Positions 26,673-39,427 of a stretch of 64,000 bases of DNA are shown in pieces. Every line of letters begins with the position of its first letter. Positions within the stretch are counted from its first letter, which is position 1. This DNA is from Parus major (taxonomy: Eukaryota; Chordata; Aves; Passeriformes; Paridae), in contig NC_031776.1 in the NCBI RefSeq assembly GCF_001522545.3, forward strand, positions 33,246,709 through 33,310,708. Direction: 5' to 3'. A program made the translations under genes and the position numbers. The notes under the pieces were generated by a model. The model saw nothing but the letters and a program-made list of their open reading frames with translations. It did not search any database and was not told the DNA's origin.

Positions 26673-28050
26673 AAAAAGCAAAAAAAAAAAGTTAATTTCC
26701 CTTTTAAGTGTTGTATGTATAGTGTGCTTGATTGGAATCTTCCTAACCCCTTCTTTAAGGCTCATGGACAGAGGGAATAGGAGCAGCCCTGAGACAGCTG
26801 GCTGGGAGGATAAGCAGGAGTGGTGAAGTTAGAAAACAGATATTAAGTTAACTAAACATGGCAGATCAAGACATATTTCTCTCTTCTATACCCACTCATC
26901 AAGAAAACTGTAATGCTTTTTGTGATAAAGGCATCTATTCTGTTTGAGATGGTCAATTTAAAAACAAATTGTCAGTCTGTGAAGGGCTCCTTACCTATGA
27001 AAACCTGGGACCTTAATTTTTTCTTCAAATCAGACAGCTTTTTTATGCAGCTCAATTTCATTACTACTGAGATGACTTTCAGGGTCACTCTGAGAAAAAA
27101 AAAAGTAGCAATTATATTAAATAGGAGAAGAAAATAAAAAACCCTGACTGCTCTGTTTACTTGAATCCTGCCATTCTGTCATTCCAACATGAAAACTGTC
27201 CTTGAAGTCTAGTACAACCTACAAAGACAAACAGTGGAGGGAGTTTGTATAAATCAAATTGGTGTCATATGATCCCCAAGCCCTGATGTGTTTCTATAAA
27301 GTTAGAAGCAAACTCTATTTTAGGCACCAAAGGACTGAGTGGCATCTCTTCTTTTTGTGTTTTTCATTGACAGGGTCATGTCTCTAAATAAAAAGAGTAT
27401 CTTTATCAATAAAAGCATTCACCATGTGGTGAGGCACAGCCCAGGCTGAACTCTAATCAATGACCTGCTTGTAAGTTGTGAGTGCAAAGCCTGAGGTGTT
27501 CACTTGTCACACTTGGATCCTTTACTGAGAGGAAAATTCTCATCCATACAGTCTTGCAAAACACAAATCCTAAAAATTCATCAGCCAAACTCATCATGTT
27601 ATCACAGGGAATGGGCTTGGATCATAGTTTGTATTATTCCTGTTTGAATGCAGTAAAAAAACCTCAACTAACAACCAAAACTGGGTACTTTTCTTTATCC
27701 ACGGTGGTAAGGTGGTAGCAGAGGGTTCTTTTGAAAGGGAGAGACATTTATTCAGAGGTGAATTTTTTCTCCAGTACTTCTGGGACCTAAGTTTCAGGTG
27801 GAAGAATTAATAATAATGACAATAAAAGAGAAAAATAGTTTTATGGTCTGCTCCATTTTCTTTCTCATTCTCTTTCATGCTGCCTTTTACTCTTACCCCT
27901 CCCCTCTCAACCATTTTTTTAGACATGAAAATATTATTTTTAAGTTTTCAGTTACAAAGAAGAACAAAAGCACTAAGAAACCTAAGATACTATTTCTTCT
28001 GAATCAAGGTATGTCCTTAGATGTGGATTGAGAAGAAAGCCTTCCTAAGG

Positions 28051-28088
28051 AAAAATAAATAAAAAAAAAACAACAACAACAAAAAAAC
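28051..28088. repeat. A-rich tract with (CAA)n
   Basis: A-runs with AAATAAAT followed by four CAA units and another A-run. Confidence 0.85.
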
Positions 28089-31000
28089 CAGAACAGAGCA
28101 AACAACCACAGCTACCAAAACAGGGAGGGGAAAGCCTTTTTGTATCAAAATTTTAAAAATAAAATATTCAGTTACCTAGTAAGAGAAGTGGAGGCACTAG
28201 ACTTGCATTTTTTATGAAAAACAAATATTCGAAGCACAGCAGCCTATTATCTGCTTGGCATTGGTTTCATTGTCTATAAAATTATGTGACCTTGGCTATA
28301 AACCCCCTATGAGCTGGACTGTGTATAAAAATCTCCTTCCCTTAAAAAGGATTTGTGTTCTATTCTTGCAGAAGATGCATTTGTACTTTCTGCTTCAGCA
28401 TTGCTCCAAAAAGTCCTTTGCAATGACTCTCTTTTGTACACTGAGTGCACTGGTTAAAATTCACATTTATTCAGATGGACTTAAAATTAAAATTCACAGG
28501 TATATTATATTTTTTTTACTTTTTTTTTAAAAAAAATTACCTGTAGGTAGCATCAGATTCACTCTCAGCTTTAGTATAAATAGTCTTTGCTGGTAACCTT
28601 TCTGTTACAAAGAATTCAGCATTCAGACCTATCAATCTTGCACCACAGAGCTGCCAAGTCTCGTAACAAAAAAGTATTTTGTTTGAAGGGCAAACCAAAT
28701 TGACTTGTGTTTCCAATAACTGTAATGTCCGGCTTCTTATCAGTATTAATAAGAAAATGCAAATTGCATTCCTGTCAAAAAAAATGAAAATAATAAAAAA
28801 AAAAAGAGTTGAAATGAGCAGTACAAGCAGTAAATTGCTTGCAATATGCTATTATATTCAGATTCTCATTTTCAGCTATACAGTAGTTTACTTAAGGTGA
28901 GCAAAAAGAGCATCCAATGCAAAAAAGGACCAAAATGTTCCAAGTCTGACTTTTAGGTATGAGCAAACAGAAGAACATAATGGATAATTGTAGCAGAAAT
29001 AATAGCACATAGCAATATGTAAATCATCAGCAGGTTAACCGTTAATCTCTTTATTGGGATTTTTATTTAAAATAAAAACAAAATTCCTATTAAATATGCA
29101 TGAGTTTAGAAATTCTGAAGTACCCTTGGACAATGATCAACACCTAATTAATCAATTTTCTGTCTGCGTTGTAGAAACAACCTCTGCTTTATTGCTTTTT
29201 GGAGACAAAATTAAAGTAAAGCCATATAAAAACTATTATATGTGGCTTGCAAAATGTTCCTCTCTTTGACTAAATTGTATCATGTGTGTTTCTTGTTTGA
29301 TTACCTAATGTTCATCAGAAAGCAATGGGTTTACTCATTTTTTTACTTGTTCAAATATAGTATCTGGTAGATTAAAATACAACTTTTTCTCTCACATAAT
29401 CTCAGGGCACCAGTATTGGATATGAGGGTCACACATGGAACAAATGGAGCTCTCACCAATGTGTGATAGGAATCTGAGGATGTGCAACCCAAGGATGGGT
29501 TAGAGGTTAGCTTTGAAAACTTCTGGAATAGATGATGTTAAATAAATTGTTCATTCCATTAGCTGTTTACTTTCTTTTCTTTCAAGTTAATTTTCTTTAG
29601 GTACAATTATCCTGGTTTGCAAAGTGTGGAATGAAGCATCACTGAAATATCTCTCTCTTATCAGCATTACTTAAGTAAATATAAACCCATCAAGGGGCTC
29701 CGTGTTAGACCTGCTCTTTGTTAGCTCTGAGGAATAATATCTGGGTACATTAAATGTTCTTAAATATGGAAATTATTAGGAAGTCCTGGTATGAATGTGA
29801 GCACTGGAAATGGCTTTTGAAAGGGTTCTATCCTATAGGAGATCCTCTCAGGAGGAGCTACAGCCTTTCCTAAAGGCAGATCAAGTGGCATTTTGGAATT
29901 AACAGATGAAAAATTCCATCCCAGATCCAAGTCAGAAGCCATTAGAAAAGCCTACACAAGACTCATAGCACCCAGGAGCACATGTGCCTTCTGAAAATCC
30001 AGAAGACTGAAGGAGCAATTGCATGGGGAGACCTTGCAACAATTTAATCTCAAAGTGGCCAAGGCAGAGAAGTTGGAAACCTGCATCTTACCGCATAATA
30101 GTGACATGCAGATGTGAAAAAACTCTAAATTCAAAACACTGGGGGTGCCTGATAACGTAAAGTTTCTTTAAATCGTGGATCTCACAAATGGACTAAATTC
30201 GGCTCAAACTATGGTATAAACTATTCAAAATTTACTTGCATCTCTCCTGATTTTTATGTTATCAATGGTTTGGCATCACACTAACAAATAGTTATTGACT
30301 AACAGTGCCAGCACTCCAAATGACACTGGCCATGTGCTGCCAGCCTTTGCCATGAGTAGGAGAGCAGAATAAAAGGCATTTTTGGCCAGACCACAGGTTT
30401 TGTTGCTCTTCACACTGAAGCCACCCCATTTATTGAACTTCCAGTCATCTTTTCCCAACTTCCACTCCAAGATGCCTTTCCAGTATTTGTTCAGGACCTG
30501 AGTACTGTGAGGTGGCACAGCACTGCATGACTTTGTTTTTTTAATTTCTGTGCCTTCCCTAACACATCCTGGAATTTTGTTTGCTTTCCTGACTCTGAGT
30601 GAGTAGTGACTTCCTACACTGCTTCTGCACCCATAGTTTCTTTAGCTATTTTATAGCTGTTACTCAGCACTGTGAAATCCTCTCCTTGCTCCTTGCAGAA
30701 GTTCTTGCCCAGGTCTGCCTGACCATGCTGTCACATTTAAATTGACAGAACTCATACTGTTTTCTATTATTTCCATTCTTTGGATTTGATTTTTTAAAAA
30801 GATATCTTATTCTTTCTAATTATCTCCTGTGTTCATTCCTTTTCATTCTTTACTTCCCAGTTGATATATTTAATATCTTTTGTTTGTGTGTTTTGTCTCA
30901 GGAAGGGCTGATTCCCTCTAACTCAAATATCTGACATTTGTTTGATCCTATGAGGGCAAAAATACCCTGACTTTGTATGAATAGATTATAAGTGTTAATA

Positions 31001-31829
31001 ATAAATCTGAATTTTTCTTAATTGAATGAAATGTTGTCAAAATTACTACTCCTAAAATTAATCACCTAACTAGTTTGAATTATATTCTGCACAAAACTGG
31101 GGTCACTATTTGTTTGTCTGCTTTTTTATTTTTTAAAGATATTAATGAGGAATAAGCTTTTAGAAATTCACAGTGATCCAAGTTAAAAGCAAAAAAAATA
31201 GTTCTTGCCTTAATTCCGAGTAAGTGTAGGTAAAAAACACTGTCAGACTTTTATAAATATGTGAGCCCCAACGCCTGCCCCATTCATCCTCTGGCCAATT
31301 TTTATACATATCTAATTTATCTAAGTTAGAGACCTCTAAAATCCACTCTGATAGAGCCTGGTAAAATGAAAATGAATTTCACCTCAGAAAATGAACCGAG
31401 ATGGAAGACTTGGGAAATTGAAACCAAATGAGTATTAGTGTAGTTGAAAAGCTAAACTTGAATTAATTCATTTATCCCTCACTCATTTTTTATTCCTTAA
31501 AAATATCAGAGTATAATTGATACCTTGATGCTTTTGGAGTCAGTGAATTTAAGTGTGCTGAGGGTTTTATTTTGTCTCTTTCAAAATAGCCTAATGTTAG
31601 ATAAAGTGATTGAAAGACTATTGGGTAGTTATAAATAGTTTAGCTACATTGGCTTTTTAATTTCTTATGTCCTGTGCCTTAAAGCTGATTTTAATGAGGA
31701 AGGTGTTGTCACATTTCCTCATCTCTTGTATATTCTTGACTCTAGAAAGTTCAGATAATTAATTTGTCTCTAATCAAAAAACTCAGAAAAATATCAATAG
31801 AATTATTCAAATCCCTAAAATTTCAGGAG

Positions 31830-32080
31830 CATTTCCATGGTAAATTCCAAAACTAATGGAAGCAGAGGCTAATCACAGTTCATTGTTTAGCTGCTCCCTG
31901 AAACCACAACACTCATTGCGAATGCATGTGAATATGGAATTTTCATGGATCCGCTGCTCAGGTATTGCAGTGAGATGTTTGCAATCCTTGCTGTTGACTT
32001 CTGTTTGCAGAACAACCAATTAATGCATCAAATGCTAGAAACCATAGCCACAGTGGATCTCTGCACCCACTGAAATAATT
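31830..32080. promoter_or_regulatory. Candidate conserved non-coding element
   Basis: A non-repetitive stretch of balanced composition with a cluster of motif-like words, including 'gctaatcaca', 'cattgcgaatgcatgtgaat' (C/EBP- and octamer-like) and 'caattaatgcat' (homeodomain-like). No coding frame fits. Conservation cannot be measured here, so this is a judgement from sequence texture only. Confidence 0.22.
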
Positions 32081-33479
32081 TTTGAAGGCTAATTCCTGCA
32101 AAGCCAGGCATGGTGGAGTGTTAAACATGACTCAGAAAGGGACAAAATCTCTCAATTCTGTTAGAATATTATTCCTTGGAGAGCCAGAGATAGAATTGGG
32201 AGCTGCATGACCCATTGTGGCATTTTGCATTTGTGAACTTGTCAATATACAAATACATAGAGAGTGCTTTGGGTGCTTGAACTTAGTTTCATGTCTGGCA
32301 TTAAACGGGAATTTATCTTATTCTTTAAAGGTAAAATTCTCTCTACTGTGGCCCACACAAAATATTTGCATTCATTTGCATCTCTTACCATGAGTGAGTA
32401 ATAAGCCCTGTGCTTCTCTCAAGACTGGAAGAAAAGTTCTCCTTAGAAAACCTAAAAGAATTCATCTCTCTCTGAATCCATGGATTGTGCAAAGCTCCTC
32501 ACCCCACAATGATTAACTCTGCCCACAACACATGGCAGAGCCCAGTCCATCGGGGCTATTTGCTGTGTTTGTTCTCACATCAGAAAGCCTCGTTCTCTGC
32601 AGCCTGAGAGTAAACTGAATTTTGATTTCAGTTTTGATGTTAGGTCCCCTATTTCTTTCTTTAGATGAGTCATAGATTATACCGGTCAAAATATTTCCTG
32701 CATCCCATTAATTCTAGTGATTGGATCTCATGATAAACACTGCAGTCACTTCTTCCAGAAAGAAAAGGTGAAAATATCAATTGTTCTACAAGAGGCTAAT
32801 GCACAATTTGTGGCTTCATGTGAAATTTCGTAGTAGGACCTATTTCCAAAGAACATATAAACTTAGTCCAAGCTGGTGAATCAAGCTGTGTAAAATTACT
32901 GCGCATCACAGCTGAAGAGCGGTTCTTTTATACATTTTTCCTTATAAAAATTGTGGATATGCTACAGCTGAGCATTTCTTTGAGCAGTGAGGATCCTTGT
33001 GAAGGAGACCCATGGTCTTACAGGCAAAGAGAACTGATACTTGTTAAGAAAACCCTTAATAATTCCAAGCAATCTCTCCAGTCAGCTCGTGTGCTGTGCA
33101 GTGCTAAAGGACATCTCACCTTCTTTAGTGTCCCTCCTGCTTCTGCCAAAATACCCCTGTCAGCACAAATGGCAGCGGGCAACCTGCCCTGACTATCCTG
33201 GTGACCAAGGGGAAGTGATTGATTACCCAGAGAGAGATCAACATTCTTCACTGGCCACGAATATCCCTGTCCTTCCACACTGACTGGTACAGGAGAGAGA
33301 AGGTGCTCTTAGAGAAGGGAGCACCATAGAAAAAGAATTAGAAAAAATTAAAAAAAAAAAAGGAAACCAAAAGTAATATTGCTCCTTGGTACTGCTAAAT
33401 TTTTTATGCAGTTGTCTTCCAGAATAAGTCTCAGATGTCCTCAGATATTAATACTTGTAATGAAATGCCCAGATTAGCA

Positions 33480-34130
33480 ATTGCATAAATCCTTCCCTCG
33501 GACGGAAGTTGCTGCCTGTGGGATCGTGGCCGATTAAAATGATTGTTCCAGCCACAGTCACCTTTGCCTCAAGCTGATGCCAGGTGCTATCAGCCAAGTT
33601 AGAAGTCAACACAGTGTGCAAAATATGGTCCTCTGGGGGGAAAAATCTGACTCATCTGGCTCTCAGTGTCCCAGCGTGGTGGATGTGAATGAGGCACCGC
33701 AGGACAGGAGAATGAGGGCAGATTGCGGCAGGGAGGATAAAACTGCTCCGTGAAACCTTTTAATACATTTTAACTAAGAGACTTGGGGCTGTATCTTGTT
33801 CTCAATTTTGTATTAACCTTTATGGGGTTTTAAAAGAGAGCAGATTTTCCCTGTTCTTAATTTATGCCACTTACCAAAGATCCCTGGAGTCAAATCTGTG
33901 TTAATTTACACAATGTGCAGACCCTCTAAAGGCAATGGGTTGCAGTCTAAATTAGAGCATAAATCAGGTCCAAATTTGGCCCCTGATGAAGACCCAATGG
34001 AAAGATGTTGTCTTAAATGATTCAAAAGAAGCAGCTAAGCCTATTGATTTTTATTTAAATGAATCACGCTTGGAATAGATCGCAAAATGTTATTAAAAAC
34101 TGAAACAGAATACTCTTTATTCTACAAGAT
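33480..34130. promoter_or_regulatory. Candidate conserved non-coding element(s)
   Basis: A stretch with more CpG than its surroundings (for example 'ccctcggacggaagttgc' and 'gggatcgtggccgattaaaa') and motif-like words: 'gattgttcc' (SOX-like), 'ccaggtgctatcag' (E-box next to a GATA core), and 'tttaaatgaatcacgc'. No transposable element or coding frame explains it. Enhancer function is inference. Confidence 0.25.
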
Positions 34131-34317
34131 GGAAATATTTAGCATATCTACTCTCTTGTGACCTGAAGGGAGAAGCTGTACTGACAGCAAGAACCAATTC
34201 CTAAACAGCCCCTGAAAATGAATGTAGTCCATGAATAACAGAATCAAAACTTGGTGCTAAATACCTAGATAACTTGGAAATAGCTAAGAAAAGGGGGCAT
34301 AAAGATCACCTGTATTT

Positions 34318-34346
34318 TCTTGTTTGTTTGTTTGTTTGTTTTTTAA
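34318..34346. repeat. (TTTG)n microsatellite
   Basis: About five TGTT tetranucleotides followed by a T-run. Confidence 0.9.
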
Positions 34347-34995
34347 TGCCAAGATCTTCATGATTTACTACAGTATTTCTTCCAAGGCTCTGGATATTTT
34401 TGCTATCTCCACATATTCATAATATATCAATTTGGAACAAAATCATGGCTAGTTTTCACAGGTGCAGTCACATTAATTTCACACCTCTGAATTTAGGTCT
34501 TTGCTATGTATCTGGAGACCATTCATCAATATTCTCTGGAAACTAGCTTGCTCCCTTCTCAACAAATAACCATATCAGTCTCTGATATTTCCAGCCAGAA
34601 CAAATTCCACTTGGTGGCTTTCATTTTTATGTGTATATTATTCTAAATATAGGGAATATTCTAGCAGATGGGAGGCAGGGTATACAGAAGCTTCTATGGC
34701 AAACTTTAAATAAATTGATTTTGTGAGGAGACCTTCTCAGCTGGTTATTACATCAATAAATCAAAAAGTATCGAATGTAGAAACATTAATCAGATTTTGA
34801 TAACGTCTTCTGGAGTCATTCAGAACAGCTGACATAAAATAGCTGTAATTACATATTGTGGTATTGTATCATGTGTTTCATATTTCATAACATTTATTCT
34901 TAGGGAATGTCTCAAGAGTCTCCTATTAGTAGGAGACCATTATCCTTTGACAAAGGCCTATTTTTCTATTCTACTGACATTAACTCTTAATTATC

Positions 34996-35010
34996 TTTTT
35001 TTTTTTTTTT
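34996..35010. repeat. Poly(T) tract
   Basis: Fifteen Ts. No adjacent minus-strand retroelement body was recognised. Confidence 0.85.
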
Positions 35011-35142
35011 AACAACAATAAATTTAAGTAAATGAGGATTATGGAAATCTCTCTGACAAATACCCTGTGACTGTTACCTTAAATGCTCAGGGCTAGAGAA
35101 TGAAATTTAGTGTGTATGAGCTCAAAGATGCTATTTACTACT

Positions 35143-35184
35143 TTAACATTTTACAAGTCATACATTAACATTTAGCAAGTCATA
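35143..35184. repeat. Imperfect 22-bp tandem duplication
   Basis: Two adjacent copies of a 'ttaacattt..caagtcata' unit that differ by a few bases. Confidence 0.75.
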
Positions 35185-37200
35185 AAAAATTTACATCTTT
35201 AAGCGATTTGTACTTAATAGGTTAGTGATATGCATTTCATTCAGGACGCAGGGGAAAGAATCTATAAAACAAAGGCATTTTGCATTGTCTGCAAATAGCT
35301 TATACTGCTGGTGGATCAAACCATCAACCACAGGAGGCATCTGGTGTGCTGCTCCTCTTTAGTTGAGAGATATTCTTCATGGGGGAAGCAACATGTCCCT
35401 GGTAGCAGACAGGTACAAACTCTCCTAAAGTTACTCAGCTTCTATTAAAGTGGTTGCAACTTAAGAAAAAAGGCTTAAAATAATCCAGCCACCACTACAA
35501 CAAAATCAGAGAAGTGGATTATTGTGATTCCACTGGGATAAATATTGTTGTGTGATATCAGTGAATATTTGCCCTGTTACTTTGCAGAATGTTCCTGCAG
35601 TTATTTTTTGCCACATTCGATGTGCTCTGATAGATCAGTTGTTTAGGACAAAAACTTCACGTCAAGATCCCAGTAACCAAACCCTGGCTCTGTGAATCAG
35701 TCACATCCATCCTTAACCAAGCTGGTGCCACTAGGTGGTACCCAAGAATGTGAACCATAGACAGCCACTTTCCCACGATTTCCCTACTTTTGCGAGGGAA
35801 GGAGCTTCCTCTGGGCTTCAGGAAAAACCTGTCCCCATTCTCATCATCTTTCAGGGGGATGTCAGAGACAGAGAAGAATTGAGGCCAAATCCCTGACAGA
35901 TGTGATCCTGCTCTCCCAGTTCCCAGGCAGCAGCACTGAGTGCTGCCACAGCCTTTCCCTCAAACTCAAACTACTAACACCTAATGAAGAGGTATTCACG
36001 ACAAGACTGCAAGCTGGAAATTCTCCACACAAAGCCAGAATGTGAATTAATTTGTGTAAATTCTAAATTTCTTTCAAGTATATTCTGAACAGGAAAAACA
36101 CAGAGATAGGTTTCCCAGATACATGGTTCCTAATAAATTATTTACTCTGCTCTATTCATGATTATATAAGCTAATTTGGACATGCTGCTGTTTCAGTGTT
36201 TGCATGTCTCTGGCACTGACAGCTGAAAAATGAGCATGATGACAGCACAGAGTAGGATGTTTAGACAGAAAAACACAGCAACAATAACTGGCGAAATGTT
36301 TCCTTCAAAATATCCTTATTAGATATTGTAGTTATTTTTAAAGAATCCATTTTAGACATGACCCCTACTTCTCTAAAGTTTCTCTCTTCTATGATACAAC
36401 TGTTAATTACTTATCCTTTAAATAAAACACAAATTATGGAAAACCTGGAACTGGGCTCTGCAGGATAGTCTGGCTGTTCCTTTGAGAGATCTCCTGGGGA
36501 GCAGCTTGGTGTTACAAAAGCTCTTCAGCGTTTGCCCTGTGGAGTTTCTGTCACGTTGACTGCTGTGGAGGGATCTGTGCAGAATTCATGGCATGGGGGG
36601 AGCAGGCAAAAGTGTAAAATTACTGTGAAATCAGGGAACATGTGCTCCAATCCTGCTGCTGTCTCAGGAGGGGCATTAAAAAATGTTCATGGAAGAAATA
36701 TTAATGTCTTCATTTCACAGACTTTAAGAGATATTTTGCTGTTTGCTTGGTGATATTAATTCTTTGGAAAACTAATTTTTTCTGTTAATCTTTGAAATTT
36801 GTTCTTGTCCTGTTGCTTGTGACTTGGGAGAAGGGACCTACCCCCACCTGGCTTCACCCTTCTTACAGAAAATTTTATGGAGCAAGAAGGCCCCCCCTGA
36901 GCCTCCTTTTTTCTGGGCTGAGACCTTCTAGACTCCTTCAGACTTGTGCTCCAAACCCTTCCTCAGCTCTGTTTCCCCTCTTTGGCCATGCATGCAAAGG
37001 AACACAAATTCCAACCTTTTCAAACTATTCTTTTCATTTGCAGGGTAGCAGCACTGTTTCAATGCTCCAAATGCTTGAAACAAATACTGTTCTAAAATGA
37101 TTGTAAATAATTTCTTTTTTCCCCCTACCAGTTCAAGAACAAGTAAACATTTACATATTTTGATGTTTGATCCTGATCTAACTTTCCAACTGCTAAGTCC

Positions 37201-37235
37201 ATATATATATCTTTATATATAAATAGATAGATTAT
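37201..37235. repeat. (TA)n/(GATA)n microsatellite
   Basis: TA dinucleotides, a CTT interruption, more TA, then two GATA-like units. Confidence 0.8.
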
Positions 37236-37665
37236 ACAAAATAATAGCTGCAATTTCCGTTGGGATTAGAAAAACTTTTTGCTCAGTTGTGCATGGCCTG
37301 AAGTACAGGCAAAGCCAGGACACAGAAATCCTGCCACATCCCACTGAGAGCAGCACACGGTGCCATCTGCAGTGCTGCTGTTCTCCAGGTTGCTCTTTTC
37401 CCTGGGGTGCCATGCCCTGCCTCCTGAGTGGATGGCAGAGTTCAGACCTGTCACTCTTTCATCCCTCATGGGCAATTCAGCACCTGTAAGTCCCAGTTTA
37501 AAAGACCATGGGGACTTTGAGCAGCCCACAGAGGGAAAAGTATCGCGGTTAATGTTCCAGCTGGTATCAAAGCTCGTGAGGTTAAAGCTGCTCATTTGAA
37601 ATGTGAGAGTCGTAGCTCTGGTTCTGGGTGCTAGCAACGTTTTTTATGTCTTTGTGCAAAATGGT

Positions 37666-37686
37666 GGGGGGGGAGAAGGGCATGGG
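37666..37686 (+). other. Putative G-quadruplex motif
   Basis: A run of eight Gs, then AGAA, GGG, CAT, GGG. The eight-G run can supply two G3 tracts, so the segment meets the usual four-tract, loops-of-1-to-7 pattern. It stands out in an otherwise AT-rich region. Folding is inference from the pattern. Confidence 0.6.
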
Positions 37687-37859
37687 AATACTCTATTTTG
37701 CTTATTTTTAGTAAGGAGTTTTAGGATATCCTGATTGTACAGTCTGAAAAGGTCTTATTTGGTGAGAGGTTCTGTAAAATTCAGGCCTCAGGAAATAGAT
37801 GTAGATACCCAGAATATCTATCTCAGTTTAGAGAGGGGGGAAAGAAACAGAATTATTTT

Positions 37860-38030
37860 CAATAAATTTTACACATAACTTGACATCCAATCAAGTGCAT
37901 CAACATTAGCAATCAATTAGGAGCTCAATGCATGCTTCCGAGTAGCTGTAAATTACTGCACACTAATGGCTCTTAAGCAAACCTCCAGAGCAGGTTCAGC
38001 TTTTTTTCACCAATAAAGCAGCAAACATCA
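37860..38030. promoter_or_regulatory. Candidate conserved non-coding element
   Basis: Several homeodomain-like cores are spaced through a non-repetitive stretch ('tccaatcaag', 'agcaatcaattagg', 'gtaaattactg', 'cactaatggc') together with 'ccgagtagctg'. No coding frame or repeat accounts for it. Evidence is texture and motif clustering only. Confidence 0.22.
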
Positions 38031-39427
38031 TAAAGCTACAACAGGGGAAAATGTTCAAATTTACTTAATCTATTTTAATTTTCAAATAAACAAATCTTAT
38101 AGAGCAAACGGCAGCAACAAGAGCAACACGATACTTTCCAAATCCCTCTGGACCATTTAGAATACTTCTCATTCATATTATAGCACAGGAAATATTTTCT
38201 CCATCCCTTTCTCTCTCTTTCATCTGAAAAAGCTGTCACTCCAGTTGTGCTGGGAGACTTCTGTGGATTTTTTTCTGTTTGATTCTGTTTTCCCTTTGCA
38301 CTAAAACTCTACCATATTTAAGGGATAACAAGTCTGTTGCTTTCCCATCCCCATAAACTTGTCTCATTCTCACTAAAGTCACTAGGAAAATACACCATGA
38401 AAAAATGTTATTAAGACCTTTTATTTATTTTCTGCCTTTCTGCAGCTCTATATGAGGCACATATGTTTTGGAGTCAAGCATATCTCTGACAGGCTCCTTA
38501 AGATCATCAGGATCAGATCTGCTAAGTAAGAGGATGCAATTTTTAAGCCTTTTCTCTAAGCTTTATCATCATTAATGGTACATACTTCACTGAAAGTTTC
38601 TTCAGAAGTATTGTGTCAAATGCTGACTTCATTGCACATATGTCACACACTGATATCATTATTATTACTCAAGTCTTACTGGAAAGAAGTTGGGGCCAAA
38701 GTACTTAATTTACTTAATTAATTGTTATCTGTTTGACCAAGTATGTCTTCCGTAGAGAAGATGGGAGTACAATGAAGTAAGAAAAATTTTCCAGGGCTTT
38801 AGATCAGGCATTAAGTAAAGCAGTTATATCTTTTGGAAAAATGAGTGTCAGCTAATGCAAAACTTCTTTCCTTTATTCAAAAGATTCATTAATATTCTTG
38901 CTTATGCTGGAATATGAGCAAAAGTCATTCACACATACACTCAGCTTTCCTTTACCCTGAATTTCTAGTATACATAATTCACCTTTAAAACCAGGTCTTT
39001 TAGAAAAAACATCATGATATGGATAAAAATTTTCCTGTCTTGTGCACTGTGATAGTGAAATCTGAATGAGTGTCTCTTGCACTGGACCTGAAGAGAAATA
39101 TCAGGTGGCTGATAACACTATTCTGCAGTTATTTACAGAGAAAGTAATTCAGCTTTCTTTGAGGATTAAATGTTTGCATTTATTCAGGCAGTTTTACTGA
39201 CATATAATGAATTCTGATTGTGAATGGAGCTTTAGCATTTACATGTTTATGTCTGTCTGTTCCTTACCCTTGTCTCCCTGAAAAGGCATTAATCCTCCTG
39301 TCTATCCCAGTCAATATTAGTTTACTCATATATTCTTTAGTTAACTTTAGGAGGTGGAAGAGGACATGAGTCCTCATTATTACAATATATAATGCCTAAA
39401 AATATAAAACTGTAGAAAAGCAAAATC

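Larger units (their letters stand above)
26673..39427. other. Long unique non-coding stretch, no gene seen
   Basis: This is the longest interval without a recognised transposable element. No exon, RNA gene or coding frame could be supported. Three internal stretches (31830-32080, 33480-34130, 37860-38030) have mixed, non-repetitive texture with paired homeodomain-like ATTA and E-box-like motifs and are listed as candidate regulatory elements. An unrecognised stretch at 30300-30740 could be an old repeat. Confidence 0.6.
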
